NCBI GenBank assembly: GCA_030280995.1
Contig: JASXTE010000004.1
Coordinates: forward strand, 39,302,797 to 39,366,796
DNA length: 64,000 bases
DNA from: Hemileia vastatrix
Lineage: Eukaryota > Basidiomycota > Pucciniomycetes > Pucciniales > Zaghouaniaceae
Direction of reading: 5' to 3'
The notes under the pieces are model-generated. The model was given only the letters and a program-made list of their open reading frames with translations, made no database searches and was not told the DNA's origin. Below are positions 49,060 to 61,210 of this stretch, piece after piece; the stretch's first letter is position 1, and the number at the start of each line of letters is the position of its first letter. The translations under genes were made by a program, and so were the position numbers.

Positions 49060-52000
49060 AAATGCTATGATTTTTTCTTTTTATATTTCTTTAGCAGAGT
49101 AGGAAGTCTAGATATCTCCTTCCAAGGTATCCAAGAATCATATTAAGAAGATTTATTCTTGAATCTCAATAAGTTTTCTGTACCTTTTTCAGAAGTAACT
49201 ATTTGTCATTTAGAATCTTATCAATTTCTGCTGTCTCAGTGATTTCATTAGGGGACTTCTTTGGTCTTCCCCTCCTTTTGGGAAATAAATCACTATTGGA
49301 TTTGTAAGGTTTCAAAAGAGATATTAGAAAAAAAGGTTGTTTTCTGTCATATGGAGAATACAAAATAATTTCAACTGCATTATCACCAACCATTCTTCTT
49401 ACAACAAATGGGCCCACAAATGGGTCTTTCAATTTGTTATTACCTTGTAAATTGAAGTGGACTATTGAAATCAATACTTCATCACCCTTTTTAAAAGTGC
49501 ATTCTTTATGGGATTTGTCCTATCTCTTCTTCTCATATTCAAAGGATTTTTGAATACATTTTTAAGCATGACTTCTGAAAAGTTGTTGCATTTGAAGAAA
49601 AGTTTTTACACCAGGATGTAAATCCAATTTAGGTATTTTATTATTGAGAATTTAGGCAGGAGTATTTGGAACATATTCAAGCCAGAGCTCAAAAGGCTTT
49701 CTTTGAGTAACAGAATGAACAGTGCTATTATAAGTGAATTCCAACCCAGGCAATAAGGTAACCCAATAATGAGTGAATCTGTCATTGTCTTTATACTCAA
49801 GACCAAAGGCACAGTACCTTCTTATCATGTCCTCTAGAGTCTGAATCTTTCTTTCAGCTAATCCATCAGTCTGAGGGTGATGGGCAGTAGATACTTTCAG
49901 ATCACAACCACAAACATCCATCAGAGACATCCAAAATTCAGAAGTAAATTTAGGGTCTCTGTCAGAGATTATGGCTTTAGTAAAACCACCAGTATTAAAC
50001 ATATGAGACCACCATAAGAAAGCTAATTCCTTAGTGGAAACATCCTTGTGAGTAGGGATAAATTTACACATTTTTGTGAATCTGTCCACAATAACCCAAC
50101 AAGAGTTATAACTGTCTTTTCCAGCAATGGGTAATCCTGTTACAAAATCCATGTTTATTATCTGCCATGGTGCATCAGGAGGTTCAATATGTTGCATTAA
50201 TCCAGCTCTCTTATTAGTCAATCTTTTTGATTTTTGGCAAGAATCACATGATTCAACATATAATTTGGTGTCTTCAGACATACTAACCCACCAAGCAGTG
50301 TTTTTAATTCTGATAATTGTTTTTTCAAGATCAAAATGTCCAGCTAATATGTCATCATGACAAATTTTCAAGATGATTTCTTTCATAGAAGGAGGAATAA
50401 CAATGACATTACTCAACTTTCTTCTATAATATAGATATCCTTCATCAATTGAAAATTTACCTTTCTCCAAAGCTTTCTGGTACTTTGTTGGAAGGGTTTT
50501 AATTAATGCTTGTATTGAAGCATTTTTGGATCATTTTATATGGTGCATAACTTTTTTAAGTAAGTGTCCTTATCATACGAATCCAGAATAAGCTGTAATA
50601 GCTCTTCCTCCATATAAACCACATATATCCCATGAATATGAATAATTTCATCCTCAGGATCTTAAGCAGGATTAGAGTCATCATTTGGTAAAGGTAACCT
50701 TGATAACATATCCACATGTGAGTGAACAATACCAGCCCTATGAATAATTGTCATTCTCCCTCTGTATTCCTGAACAGCTAACTTCCATCTGAAAATATAT
50801 CTGTTAGGTTTTTTCAAGTTTAAAAGGGATTTAACTGCACTTCAGTCAGTAACAAGTTCAAATTTCTGGTCATCTAGGTAATAATGTAGATTTTCTAGAG
50901 CCCACACTACGGCTAAACATTCAAGCTGGGTGGCACCATATTTCAATTCACTATTTCTCAAGGTTCTTGAAATATAACAAATTACTACTTCTGATACTTT
51001 ATCATTCATCACTTGTTTTTGATGGAGGGCAGCACCAAGACCAATAAAACTGGCATCAGTGTACAAAACAAATGGTTGATTAAATTCAGGTAAAGCAAGA
51101 ATTGGTGCTGACATCAAACAGTGTTTCATAGTGTCAAAAGCTCTCTGTCTTTCACTATTCCAGACAAAGGCAACATCCTTTCTAATCAGTTGGGTAAGGG
51201 GTAAAGCTATGACTTGGTAATTTTTAATATACTGTCTATAGTATCCACACATTCCCAAAAAACTCTGGAGTTATCTAACCATGGTAGGAGCCTTCACCTG
51301 TTGTATGGCTGCCACTTTATTTTGGTCAACACATATCTGTAACCCTGAAACAACATGACCCAGCACTTTTAAGGAATGAAAACCAAATTTACATTTCTTC
51401 AAAGCAAGTTTCATATTTATTTCATCAATTTTGTGGAACACTTTACACAGGTGGTTGAGATGGTCCTCAAATGTTTTTGAGAATATAATGATATCATCAA
51501 TATAAACCATCAGCAATCCTTCAATTATCTCTAGATGGAATGTGTTATCCATAACTTTTTGAAAAACTGAAGGGGCATTTTTAGGGCCAAATGGCATCCT
51601 AACATACTTATAAATACCCATATGAGTAGCAATTATCAGAAAGATCTGGGAATTCTTATCAACATGTACCTGGTGATATCCCTTGATACCATCCAAGCAG
51701 CTTATATATTTAGCACCTTGTAAGGTAGCATGTACAGAGCTAATTCTAGGTAAAGGGTAGATATCATCAACAGTATAAGTATTCAATGCTCTGTAATCAC
51801 CACATAGCCTGGATTTATCTTTCTCATAAGAAATTAGGACAGGTGAGATAACACAATATTTAGGTGTTTCAATTACCTTTTCAATAATATTCATTTTCAA
51901 AGGGGTAGAGATATTATCCTCAATATCTTTTCTCTTTGTGGGAGAAGCAGGGTAAGGCTTCTTCTTAAAAATAGGTGGTATGCCAGTTAATGGAAAGGAA

Positions 52001-54484
52001 AATGAAAGTTTCATTTCTTCCTTAACTAATCCTAGTTCATGTGACCCATGAGAAAAGGCCATAGGAAAAAATTTTATCAATTTAATGATGGAATCTTTAT
52101 CCTCACCAGAAAGTTGTTCTCCAAAAAAATTATTGTCAATTTCAGACATAAGAGCATGCATTTCCTTTGTAGACCTTCCTTTATATTGAATCACAGAATT
52201 ACATGTGTTCAAATTTGGTTTTAAAATTTTTTTGGGGGAGGAAATCTTAAATTTTCTCTTCCCATTCATCCCCATTGTGAAGCATTGGTTTAAAGGATCT
52301 AATTTTATGCCATATTTGGCTAAAATGTCATTTCCTATGATAGACCAAATGCTTAAATTATCATTTTTCATGACAACAAAATCACAAATAGCTCTTACAA
52401 AACCATGGTTATATTTAAAAAATACTGTGGCTTTTTATTTACCAATGGGGGACAAAACAGAGCCATAACCTCTCCAATTTTCAGGAATGATAGGCAGAAG
52501 TTTTGATTTATAGTCTTGATCCACTGAAGCAAGTGCTTTTTCAGATACTACACTTCCTCCAGCTCCAGAATCCAGAACAACTTCAATGCTGGTTCCATTG
52601 ATCAAGACTGGTGCTTTGAGAGGGGCAATAACAATTGAGCTATTCTCAATGTTCCTTATGATCTCAGCATCCTCAACTGTAGATAAATTATTATTATCAA
52701 TATCAATAGTATTTAAATAATGAATATCTTCTTCCAGCATCAAGATTTCATGTTGAGATTCATATGAAATATTTCTGGCACAATCACTTGAGGTATCATC
52801 CAGTGCTATTGTGTCATCAGCATGCTCCTCAGTTTGTTCAACAAGATTTATCCTCTTGTCACAAACATGGCCTTTCTGCCAAGGCTTGTTGCACTTGAAG
52901 CAAGTGTTTGTTGCATACTTTTTTGGTACAACAGGGGAAGAAGTTTTACCAACCTTTTCCAGAGGTTTCTGTTGGTAAGTGAAGGATTTCTCCAAAGGGG
53001 TCCTAGGAATGAATCTTCTGGCATCATACTTGTTGTTTAGAAGGATCTCATTGCAAGTATTAATGAAAGAAGAAGGTTCTCTAGAGAACTCAGTCCTAGC
53101 CACTATCAAGTCTCTTAAAGACTTTGGCAATTTATAAAGGATCCTGTTCTTCCATAACTCAAACTCCATATTTGGGTCCATTTCCCTCAAGATTTTTACA
53201 AGTTTCATTAAGAACTCAATAGGTTTATCAGTAGAAGAGCTATATCTACTTTCTTCATACTTCCTTTGTTGAGCCATTCTTAAATTGGAGCCACCAAATT
53301 GTGCTTTAATCAAATTTTTCCAATCTTCCTATGAGTAGTCATTCCTATCCAGGAGAACAGATTCATACCACATTAGGGCTAAATTGGTAAACAAAAAAAT
53401 TAACTTAGACACAATTTCCTCATCTGGGAGTTTGTAAGAATTTTTTAAGTTATCAATTCTGCAAATGAATTGCTGCCAATCAGAGGAAGAATCACCATCA
53501 AATATTGGGTACTGGTCAAGTTTTGGCCAATTCTTTTGATTTGAAGGAGCCTCCTTAGTATTAGCTTGTTTCTGAGTTAGAAGCAGCTGTAACTTTTCCA
53601 ATTGTGCAGTAATCTCATTTTTTAATACTTCTGTTGAAGATCCTGGTGCATCATCAATTTTTAATGGAAACTCGGTGGTATCAACACGCATTTCTGAATC
53701 TAATTTTACTTTTGATGAACTAGAAACAGGTAAACTTGGAGCATCCTGTACCATATGTTCCTTCAAAGAAGTTTCAGAATATCTTTGATCATTAAACAAT
53801 GAATTCAATTTTTCTTCAATGGTTGTTAGTCTGGTTTTCACTCTTGGAAGACTAGATAAACTCTCATTGATTGTTGCAAAAGATAACTAGGTTTTATTTT
53901 GAAAAGATGAATAATGATCACTCAATCTTTTCAGTTTCATTTTATCTACCTCTAGCTCCAGGCAACAGGTAGATACAGTATCTTGAAGTTTAGACAAATC
54001 ATTTTTGATATTTTGCCATAAAGCAACTTTCTTTTCATGGGTTGCTTTGTAATGAAACAAATCATCAGAAACTCTCTGTAACTCACTCCTCAATGCTTGA
54101 TAACCCTGTTCAGTTAACAAAATATTATATTTCTGAGTAAATTGCATGTTGTTCATTATATGATTTTTTAGCAATAATATCCCTCAAATATTCATCATTA
54201 ATGTTAGCTACATCTGGAGTGTTTCTCAATAAGGAAACAGAGTAACTTTCCAGATTCTCATAAAACTCAGGCTCAAGTTTTTCATCAATAATAGCCATAT
54301 CAGTATTTATCATTGAAGTAGCAATTAGAACTAAAGGATTAGATACATTTGAAATTTAAGCAATTTTTCTACTGTTCTTAGCCTCTACAGGTCTCACAGT
54401 CTCATCTCCTCTTCCAGAATTACCTGAAGGAACTGAATCAGTTAGAAGAAATGGTACTTGAGATTCAATAGAGGGGCTTACCAT
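49060..54484 (-). pseudogene. Gag-Pol of the reverse Gypsy element, multiply broken
   Basis: Fragments in order along the reverse strand: gag coiled-coil pieces (54313-53887); capsid-like with SDWQQF (53841-53329 and 53313 onward); zinc knuckle CFKCNKPWQKGHVC (about 52865-52905); protease DSGAGG (about 52570); reverse transcriptase with YIDD (52371-51271); RNase H LYTDAS (51258-50842); integrase with HHCC and HHPQTDGLAER (50470-49652); then RRGRPKK (about 49265) and a decayed chromodomain. At least eight stops or frameshifts interrupt it. The start codon aligned with copies 1 and 2 is at 54484 (CCATGG). Similarity to copies 1 and 2 is strong in RT and integrase and weak in gag, so it is a sister family. 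Confidence 0.9.
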
Positions 54485-55096
54485 GGCTTGGACAAGACTT
54501 GGATGTGGTTGTTCTTTCTCCTTCTTCCTCCTTGATAGGAATGAGGAGGTGTTGTATTGAGCTGATTTGTTCTTGAAGGACCTGCCTGAGGTGCTTGTTG
54601 CTGTTGCTGTTGGTACAGATAATCCCACTGGGTGTTCAGCCGATCCCACTTCCACTTTGAGACTTCGACCTTTTCTTGTTGCTGGGGGGCCAGTTGTGGA
54701 AGGGCTTTTGGAGGAGGAGGTTTCTTCTTCTCTTGAAGAAAAGACTCTATGTTTCTTACCTTGTCTTCTAGACAGTCTATTCTTGACCTCAGCTTGAGGT
54801 TTTCTGTCCTCAACTCCTTGATGCGAGTAGAGATTTTTTACCTGCTGGTTTATAGGCATCTTTTTTATCTTTAAGCCTTTGGGAAGCTCTTCTGGAGGTT
54901 TATTGAAGGATTTTTTTCCTGGGCATTCGTCTCTGCCAGAATCTCCACTTCCTCCATTTCCACATCCTGATTGGTTCAATGATTTATTAATTTGAGCTAA
55001 TTGTGTATTTAAAGGAGAACTCACAGAAGTAGCCTCATCATAATCAATCAGATCCAGTTCATCTTCACGTTCAGCAGAAAACCCTTGGTAAGTCAT
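54478..55096 (-). pseudogene. ORF1 of the reverse Gypsy element
   Basis: Exon 1 (55096-55025, 24 codons) encodes an acidic stretch ending DLIDYDEATS. The intron (55024-54967, 58 nt, phase 0) has a GTGAGT donor and TCAG acceptor. Exon 2 (54966-54478) is 489 nt, exactly in frame from DVEM to the final KPW stop. It carries KELRTENLKLRSRID (coiled coil), VEVSKWKWDRL, GPSRTN, GGRRRK and PW, matching ORF1 of copies 1 and 2. The LPKGLKIKKMP patch is displaced into another frame by two compensating indels, so the present copy is broken there. The stop overlaps ATG 54484 as ATGGTAA. Confidence 0.6.
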
Positions 55097-55952
55097 TGTT
55101 TTAAATCTAACCTGAAGTGAGGGAAAGAAACAATAAGATGAATCAGTTTTATTTTTTGCCTTATAAAAGAAAAATAAATAAATAAAAAGAATATAAAACT
55201 CTTCAGTATAAAAATCAACTGAAAATAATAATCAATTATTTATTACTTCAAAATAATATTATAACCAGGATTTTCAAGAAATCAAATCAAGAAATAAAAA
55301 TAATTCCTAATTTAACAAATAAATTTATGATGATTATCAGGATTTATATCAACTGAAAGATATTTAATTACCAGGACTCAATGTCAACTGAAATAATTTA
55401 GTATAGTTTTATTTTTTATTAATTAAAAATTTTTATTGTCAGGACAATTTGTCAACTGGAACAAAAAAAATATCTTAATTTATCAGGACAAAGTCAACTG
55501 TAAATTACAATTAATTTTTTTTTAAAAAAAAAAAAAATTTATTACTTCTAGGACTAAGAACACAATTGCTCTATCTTTGTCAACTAGGAAAATAAATAAA
55601 ATAATAATAATAATTTCAGTTTACCAGACACCTCCCCCTGTAAAATGAGCAAATTAATGCCACTTACAGAGTGCTGAGTAAAAGGAAATATGTAGAGTAT
55701 GAAGAGTGCAAAGTGACCCACGAATAGTAATCAATAATTACCACAAAATATATAACTATTAGTTAGTATATAAGCCTAAGTTTTTAAGCGCGGTTAGATT
55801 CCCATTCGCAGCAAAAAATAAGTCATGCGATGTATGACGTTCTTCATTTTTGCTGTCCACTCGCCCTTATAGGTACCTCAATGGTGATGGTCCCATGGTC
55901 TCCAGTCCTCAAGATAACAATGCACCGTCAACGATTTGGAAAGTTTCCCAAC
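55097..55952 (-). promoter_or_regulatory. Leader and putative primer-binding site of the reverse Gypsy element
   Basis: Two bases inside the type B LTR the reverse strand reads TGGGAAACTTTCCAAA, matching the site in copies 1 and 2. The rest, to the ORF1 start, is A/T-rich and repeats CAACTGA/GTCAACT-like phrases. No gene. Confidence 0.5.
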
Positions 55953-56727
55953 TTTCAAGGTCTCTTTCAAGTCTAGAAGGTTTTATACGGAGGTCCAATG
56001 GCGGTAACAACAATTTTTAAGGGATTTAAACTCAGGTACATATTTTCCTATCTTAAAGATGTTTTACTCAATAATAAGAGGTAAATTTTTAATTATTATT
56101 ATAAATAATGAGTTAGAACTACGTAATTGTAAGTACTAAAAACAATAATAAATAGTAATTGTTTTAATAATGTAAGTAAGTAATGAATTCCTGAAAAGTA
56201 CAAAAAGAGAGGGCCTTTTATAGGCAAAGATGTGAGAAATAAAGACACAGAATTAACACCACCTAATACAAGGTTGTGAGAAAAAAGAAACTAAATAAAG
56301 AGTGTATGTGAAATAATAAAAGGTATACTAAATAGTGCGTAAATAAAAGGTATCATTTTATTTTAAATAAAAATTAGAATCCCTTATTATGTCACATTTA
56401 GTACAAAAAACATTTGATTTAAAATGGAGATTCAACAAAATCTAAATAAAGGTATTTGAAAAGATTTATTCTTTTTATATTTTTTAATACTATTTTTATT
56501 CCCTCTCATCTGTATTATTGAGCGCGGTGTTAGGGAGTAAAGATGTGTGTGACAATTACTTATTTTTATTAATTATTTACATTACTTATTTTACTTAGCT
56601 ATTTAGTTGTAAGTAATACATAAGTAGTTAGTAAATAATTAATTATTAATAAGGAGTAAAAGGTGTGGCTTCATCTCAGTAAGATAATTAATTATTTTAC
56701 TGGGTAAGTCTAGTAGCCTGGCTGACA
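55953..56727 (-). repeat. 5' LTR, type B
   Basis: The reverse strand starts TGTCAGCCAGGCTACTAG and runs to CCTTGAAA before the primer site, 775 bp. It resembles type A strongly in R-U5 (for example GGTTTTATA.GGAGG.CCAATGGCGG) but diverges through U3. Confidence 0.8.
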
Positions 56728-57188
56728 ATGAGAGAGAGAGAAAAAGAATATTCCAGAAGGATTATTTCAAATAATAAAGTTATTCTAAAAAGAAGGTGTC
56801 AAAAAGATGTATTTACAGAGTATGTCAGAAATACATCAATTTATTTAATATTTACTGTAGAAGTCAATTCTAAATAAGAATTTTGAATTGTTTTGTATAT
56901 TTTTATTTTTATTTGAATATTAAAATTTTATTTTAATTTAAAATCTATTTTTAATATAAATCTTTATTTTTTCCAACCTGTCAAATGAGCACGGTGTTAG
57001 AGAAAAAAAATATAAGGGACAATTTTATATTCAATTTTAATTATTCATTTAATTTTATCATTCTGTAATTAGTTAATTTATTATAAGTAATTTTAATGTA
57101 ACTAATTTATAATTAAAATAATAACGTGTGGCTTCATCCAGTAAATAATTAATTATTTCACTGGGTAAGTCTAGCAGCCTGGCCAACA
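56728..57188 (-). repeat. Truncated type A LTR (U3 part)
   Basis: About 455 bp closely matching the U3 part of the 48229-49031 LTR, from TGTTGGCCAGGCTGCTAG (57188) to a GAGAGAGA junction (about 56733). There it meets the start of the type B LTR. The remainder of this LTR is missing. Confidence 0.8.
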
Positions 57189-58210
57189 ATTTTTTTTTTC
57201 AAATTTTTATTTGTATTTTTACTTTATTTTTAATTTTTTTAATTTTTTTTAATTTTTTTTTTCAAATTTTTTATTTTTTTATTTTTTCAATTTATTTTTT
57301 CTTATTTTTTTTCAAATTTTTTTTGAGGTTTTATTATTTCATATTTTGTTTTTGTTTTTTTGATTTTTTTTTTTCTTATTTTATTAATAATTTTTTGTCA
57401 AATTTTTTTAAGATGTTTTTTTATTTTTTGAACTTTACTTTTTTCTTATTTCAAAATTTTTTTTATTTATTTTCATTTTTTTTTTTTATTTTTTTTTTTT
57501 CAACTTTTTTTCTTATTTTAATTTTTTTAATTTTTAATTTTTAATTTTTTTTTTTCAATTTTTATATTTCAATTTTTTTTTTTTTTTTTGAAGTTTTATT
57601 ATTAGTTTTTTTTTCAAATTTTTAAAAAAAAAAATTCTTTTAGAATTTAATTTTTTTTTTTTTTTCAAATTTTTTTTTTTTTGAAGTATTATTTTTTTTT
57701 CCTGTATTAAAATATTTTTTTATTTTTTTTTCAAAAATTTTTTTTTGGAAATTTATTTTTTCTTATTTTATTATTAATTTTTATTCAAATTTTTTTTAGA
57801 GGTTTTTTTCTTTTTTCTTTTTTTTTTTTTTTGAAGTTTTTTTTTTTTCTTATTTTAATTTTATTTTTTTTTTTTTGAAGTTTTTTTTTTATTTTTTTCT
57901 TATTTCAAATTTTTATTTATTTATTTATTTATTTATTTTATTTAATTTTTTTTTTGTTTTTTTTTTTATTTTTTCAAAAAAAAAAATTTTTTTTGCTTTT
58001 TGTTTTTTTTTTCAATTTTTTTTTTTTTTTTTTTTTTTTGGAAGTTTTATTCTATTTTTTTTATTTTTTTTCTTATTTCAATTTTTTTTTTCTTATTTTT
58101 ATTAAAAAAAAATTATTTTTTTTTATTTTTTATTTTCAAATTTTTCTTTTTCAAATTTTACCTTTTTTTTATTTTTTATTTTTAATTTTTTTTAATTTTT
58201 ATTATACATA
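57189..58210 (+). repeat. T-rich low-complexity tract, third segment
   Basis: Continuation of the 46061-48228 tract on the far side of the reverse Gypsy element. Long T runs, Phe-only reading frames, no gene. A (TA)n run follows at about 58226-58240. Confidence 0.85.
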
Positions 58211-58529
58211 AATATTCATATAAATATTATATATATATATATATTTATTTGTTAAGATTGATATCATCAAAGTTATAAATCTACCATACACACAAATAAA
58301 CATGCACATGCGCACATAACCATGTATTTGTTATGTGCTTAGGCACCTTATGCACATAGTCATTTGTGTTATAGTCTGTAGTCATAGTGTCCCCTGTTCT
58401 CCGGTTCTTTCCGGAGTTCTACAGACTGACACCGTGCTACAGGTTATGGGCTGTACTCCCGGGCACTAAAATGTTACCCATAAAAACTCCACAACGTTAG
58501 TGACACTAGGAAAATTAGTAGCTGATAGA
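58211..58529. other. Junction between T-rich tract and Copia element
   Basis: Mixed-composition DNA with a small hairpin (CTCCGG/CCGGAG near 58400). This could be part of the Copia 5' LTR and leader, but I cannot define LTR ends or a primer site. Confidence 0.3.
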
Positions 58530-58739
58530 CCCCCAGCGCATGTCTGAAAAAGATGTACCTTCAACCAGTGCTGGTAAAACAAAACTCACCTGTTCAATCT
58601 CTAACAGGGAGCTAAAAAGCCTCAAAATCACATCTACCACCCCTACCAATACTGCCCCTTGCGTAACTTGCTCTTCCAACACCCCTGCCCCTACACTTAC
58701 TCCCATTTTGGGCTCTCCAACAAACTCTCCCCTTGAAAA

Positions 58740-58990
58740 CCCTCTCACAACATCCCCCTCTTTCCTCTCGCACCCCTTTCCTCACCCCTAGCAAACCCTC
58801 CCCTTCCTCCCCTCGCGCCTCCTCTCCCTTCCCCTCCCAACCCCGCAAACCCTCCCCTTCCTCCCCTTGCACTTCCTCTCCTTTCCCCTCCTTTCCCCTT
58901 GTCCCTCCTTCTCCTCTACTCGCGCCTCCTCCCCTTAACCCCTTTCCTTCCCTAGCGCCTCCACCCCTCCCTTTTTTTCCCCCCCTAGTC
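58740..58990 (+). repeat. C/T-only tract inside Copia gag
   Basis: About 250 bp almost entirely of C and T, built from degenerate CCTCCCCTTCC-type units. It encodes Pro/Ser/Leu low complexity in plus frames. The Gly/Glu-rich reverse reading is an artefact. Confidence 0.8.
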
Positions 58991-59614
58991 CAAACTGCAA
59001 TCAGACAGACTTGGAAACTAATCACAAGCCGTCAGATTCTATCACATCACCAATAGAAGGCCTCACTCAAACAATTGAGAGCCTATCTATTAATCCAAAA
59101 CCCCCCCTCTCTCCTACATCTGCCAAAAACAAATATATTGCCAATACTACAATGCCAGCTGGGAGATCAGTCTCACCCTTTAGACAGACAGATCTCCCCA
59201 GTAATTCACGCCCCTTGCCACCCCACATGTTGCCACCACCTCATTATTCTCCTGTTAGCATGATTGAAAGACAACACACTTTATGTAATGTCATTGAATT
59301 CACTAAGTCAATCCCCAATCTTGATGCAAATGGATGTAACTACTCTGACTGGCATAGCAATGTACTAGCTCTTATTTAAGATTTTGTTGGCACCAGGGCC
59401 TACGCTCTAAATGATAGTGATGGACCTGATGAGTTTGAAGACAGAGTCACCCACCTAATCCTTGTTCACTCCATCTCTCCAAGTCTATGACATGAAATAT
59501 CAACTGATTGGAAGGCACACCAAACTTATCTTCATATCAGCAAAAAAATTACCAGATCTAATCACACCTCCGCCATGACTGCAATTTTCAACTTCCTAAA
59601 TCTAAAACAAACTC

Positions 59615-60644
59615 TGTTCACATTATAGACAATCCTATAGTACTAGCTATAGGCCTTGACCAAGGGAGTTGGAGAAAAACCAGAGAGAAAATCCCCTGTC
59701 CCTTTAGAAAAATAGAGTGAGATTTACTTGCTAAAGTAAGTTGGTTCCTGTTTTGCTAAAGCCCCTTTTCAACACACTTGACTGCTTGATGAGCCAAGAA
59801 AGTAGTCACCAGACAGACTACCAGACCAAATAACTGAAATGTAGATCAATGTCCACACCAGAGACAGCAAAGATACTTGATGTAGGCTGCAAATCCACAC
59901 CAGAGACAGCAATAATACTTGCTATAGCTTGCAAGACTATAACAGAGAAAACAGTTGCCAAAGTTAAGTTAAATGAAGAACTCGCTTGCAACAAACACAG
60001 CCAAATTGTGGCCAGAAAACAGTGAAAACTGAGTGAGGAACAAGGATATCACATCCGGATGGTTGTATGATAATTAAGGTTGCCCCAAACTGTCTTATTC
60101 ACTATGTACACCCAGACCACTATCTAAGAGCCCATGCACACCCACAAATCTGGCGCCTGTACCCGCCAAATTGAATAAAAAACCCTCCAGAAGTGCTCCC
60201 CAACCTTCTAAAACAGAGGCGGGCGGGCCACCCGACGTTGGAGGTGCCACCTGAAGCGGCCCGGCCTCCCTGAAGCCAGAAAACCAATAAAAATAACTAA
60301 TCTACTTAGAAAAATTAGCTACAACTACTAAAACCTTTAAAACACGGAATTTCACTATAACAACATTGAGACATGAAATATAGAGAAAAATTAGCTCTAT
60401 CCAATGGTACTAAGCACTTAACCCTAAGACTTAAGGTTAGCCCGTAAAACACGAAAAACAAAATTAAACAGCTATCTTTTATAAATGAAAAATGAGAAAA
60501 TGACCCCTTAAAACTTAGAATATGAAAAATGTCTTCAAGACATAAAATATAGAGAAAAACCGGGGCTATCCAATGATAGTACCCACATACCCGCAGACCC
60601 AATATCCACGGAATAAAACCAGAAAAATACCCAATTCCTTAACA
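59615..60644 (+). mobile_element. Inserted segment in Copia gag, possible solo LTR
   Basis: Gag similarity breaks off and resumes around a segment of about 1.03 kb that begins TGTTCACATTATAG and ends CCTTAACA (TGTT...AACA, typical LTR termini). It has no coding frame, includes a G+C-rich patch (60140-60260) and a diverged internal duplication (ATATAGAGAAAAA...CTATCCAATG at about 60380 and 60550). I could not find a 5-bp target duplication, so the exact borders and the LTR label are tentative. Confidence 0.4.
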
Positions 60645-61210
60645 GATGTCAATTAAGACATGCACAAACAGCGCCAAATCACACAACAAAGGCCCCTGCC
60701 AATGTTGGAAGACCACAACATCACACAGTGAATATTTGACTGCATTTAACAAATATTTTGAAGCAATCAAACGGCAAGGAATTGTTTTTGATCAAAAAGT
60801 CTTTAAAGCTCTCATATCACATGCATTACTACCATCAACCCTGAAAGACCTTTATGTTGATTTATGTGTTGCTCTGGACAATTGCACAGACTCAAAGTTG
60901 GTCACTTATGAAGATTTCTGCCAACTTATGCCAAGTTTAGTCCAAAATAGGGTTGATTGTGAAGGCATTTCATCTACACCTACTGCATCCTTATCTGTTG
61001 AACCTTCCCTCCATGCTGCAACTCAACCTCAGAGACAAACAGATTCTTACAGGCCTCCTGGTGCACATTAAAATTGTCATGAATGCCAGTCCACTGCTCA
61101 TGTTGTGGCACATTGTCCTTACAACCCTCATTCTGTAAATTTCTCTGCTAAACTATACATTATGCATGAATGTGCTACTGCTTATGCTTCTGATCCTAAT
61201 GCAAGGAACA

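Larger units (their letters stand above)
48229..57188 (-). mobile_element. Diverged Ty3/Gypsy chromovirus, reverse strand, chimeric LTRs
   Basis: The outer ends TGT...ACA (48229 and 57188) are flanked by ATTTT duplications (48224-48228 and 57189-57193), so this was one insertion. Its internal genes are homologous to copies 1 and 2 but clearly a different family and heavily mutated. The LTR next to the 3' end (type A) does not match the LTR next to the primer-binding site (type B). A piece of type A lies outside type B. See the separate LTR entries. Confidence 0.85.
58540..61210 (+). pseudogene. Copia gag, interrupted
   Basis: Starts MSEKDVPSTSAGKTKL at 58540 and continues into a Ser/Pro/Thr-rich region with a TAG at 58789-58791. 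The UBN2-like gag domain resumes at about 59005 (NGCNYSDWHSNVLALI), broken by a TAA at about 59377. It stops at about 59614 and resumes at about 60645 (SEYLTAFNKYFEAIKRQG). A CCHC zinc knuckle follows (CHECQSTAHVVAHC, about 61074-61115), just after another TAA. A frameshift in an A run near 61210 leads to pol. The gap coincides with an inserted segment, described separately. Confidence 0.75.

Noticed and set aside
58612..59025. Gly/Glu-rich reverse-strand ORF of 137 codons
   Set aside because: Complement of the C/T tract in Copia gag; low complexity only.
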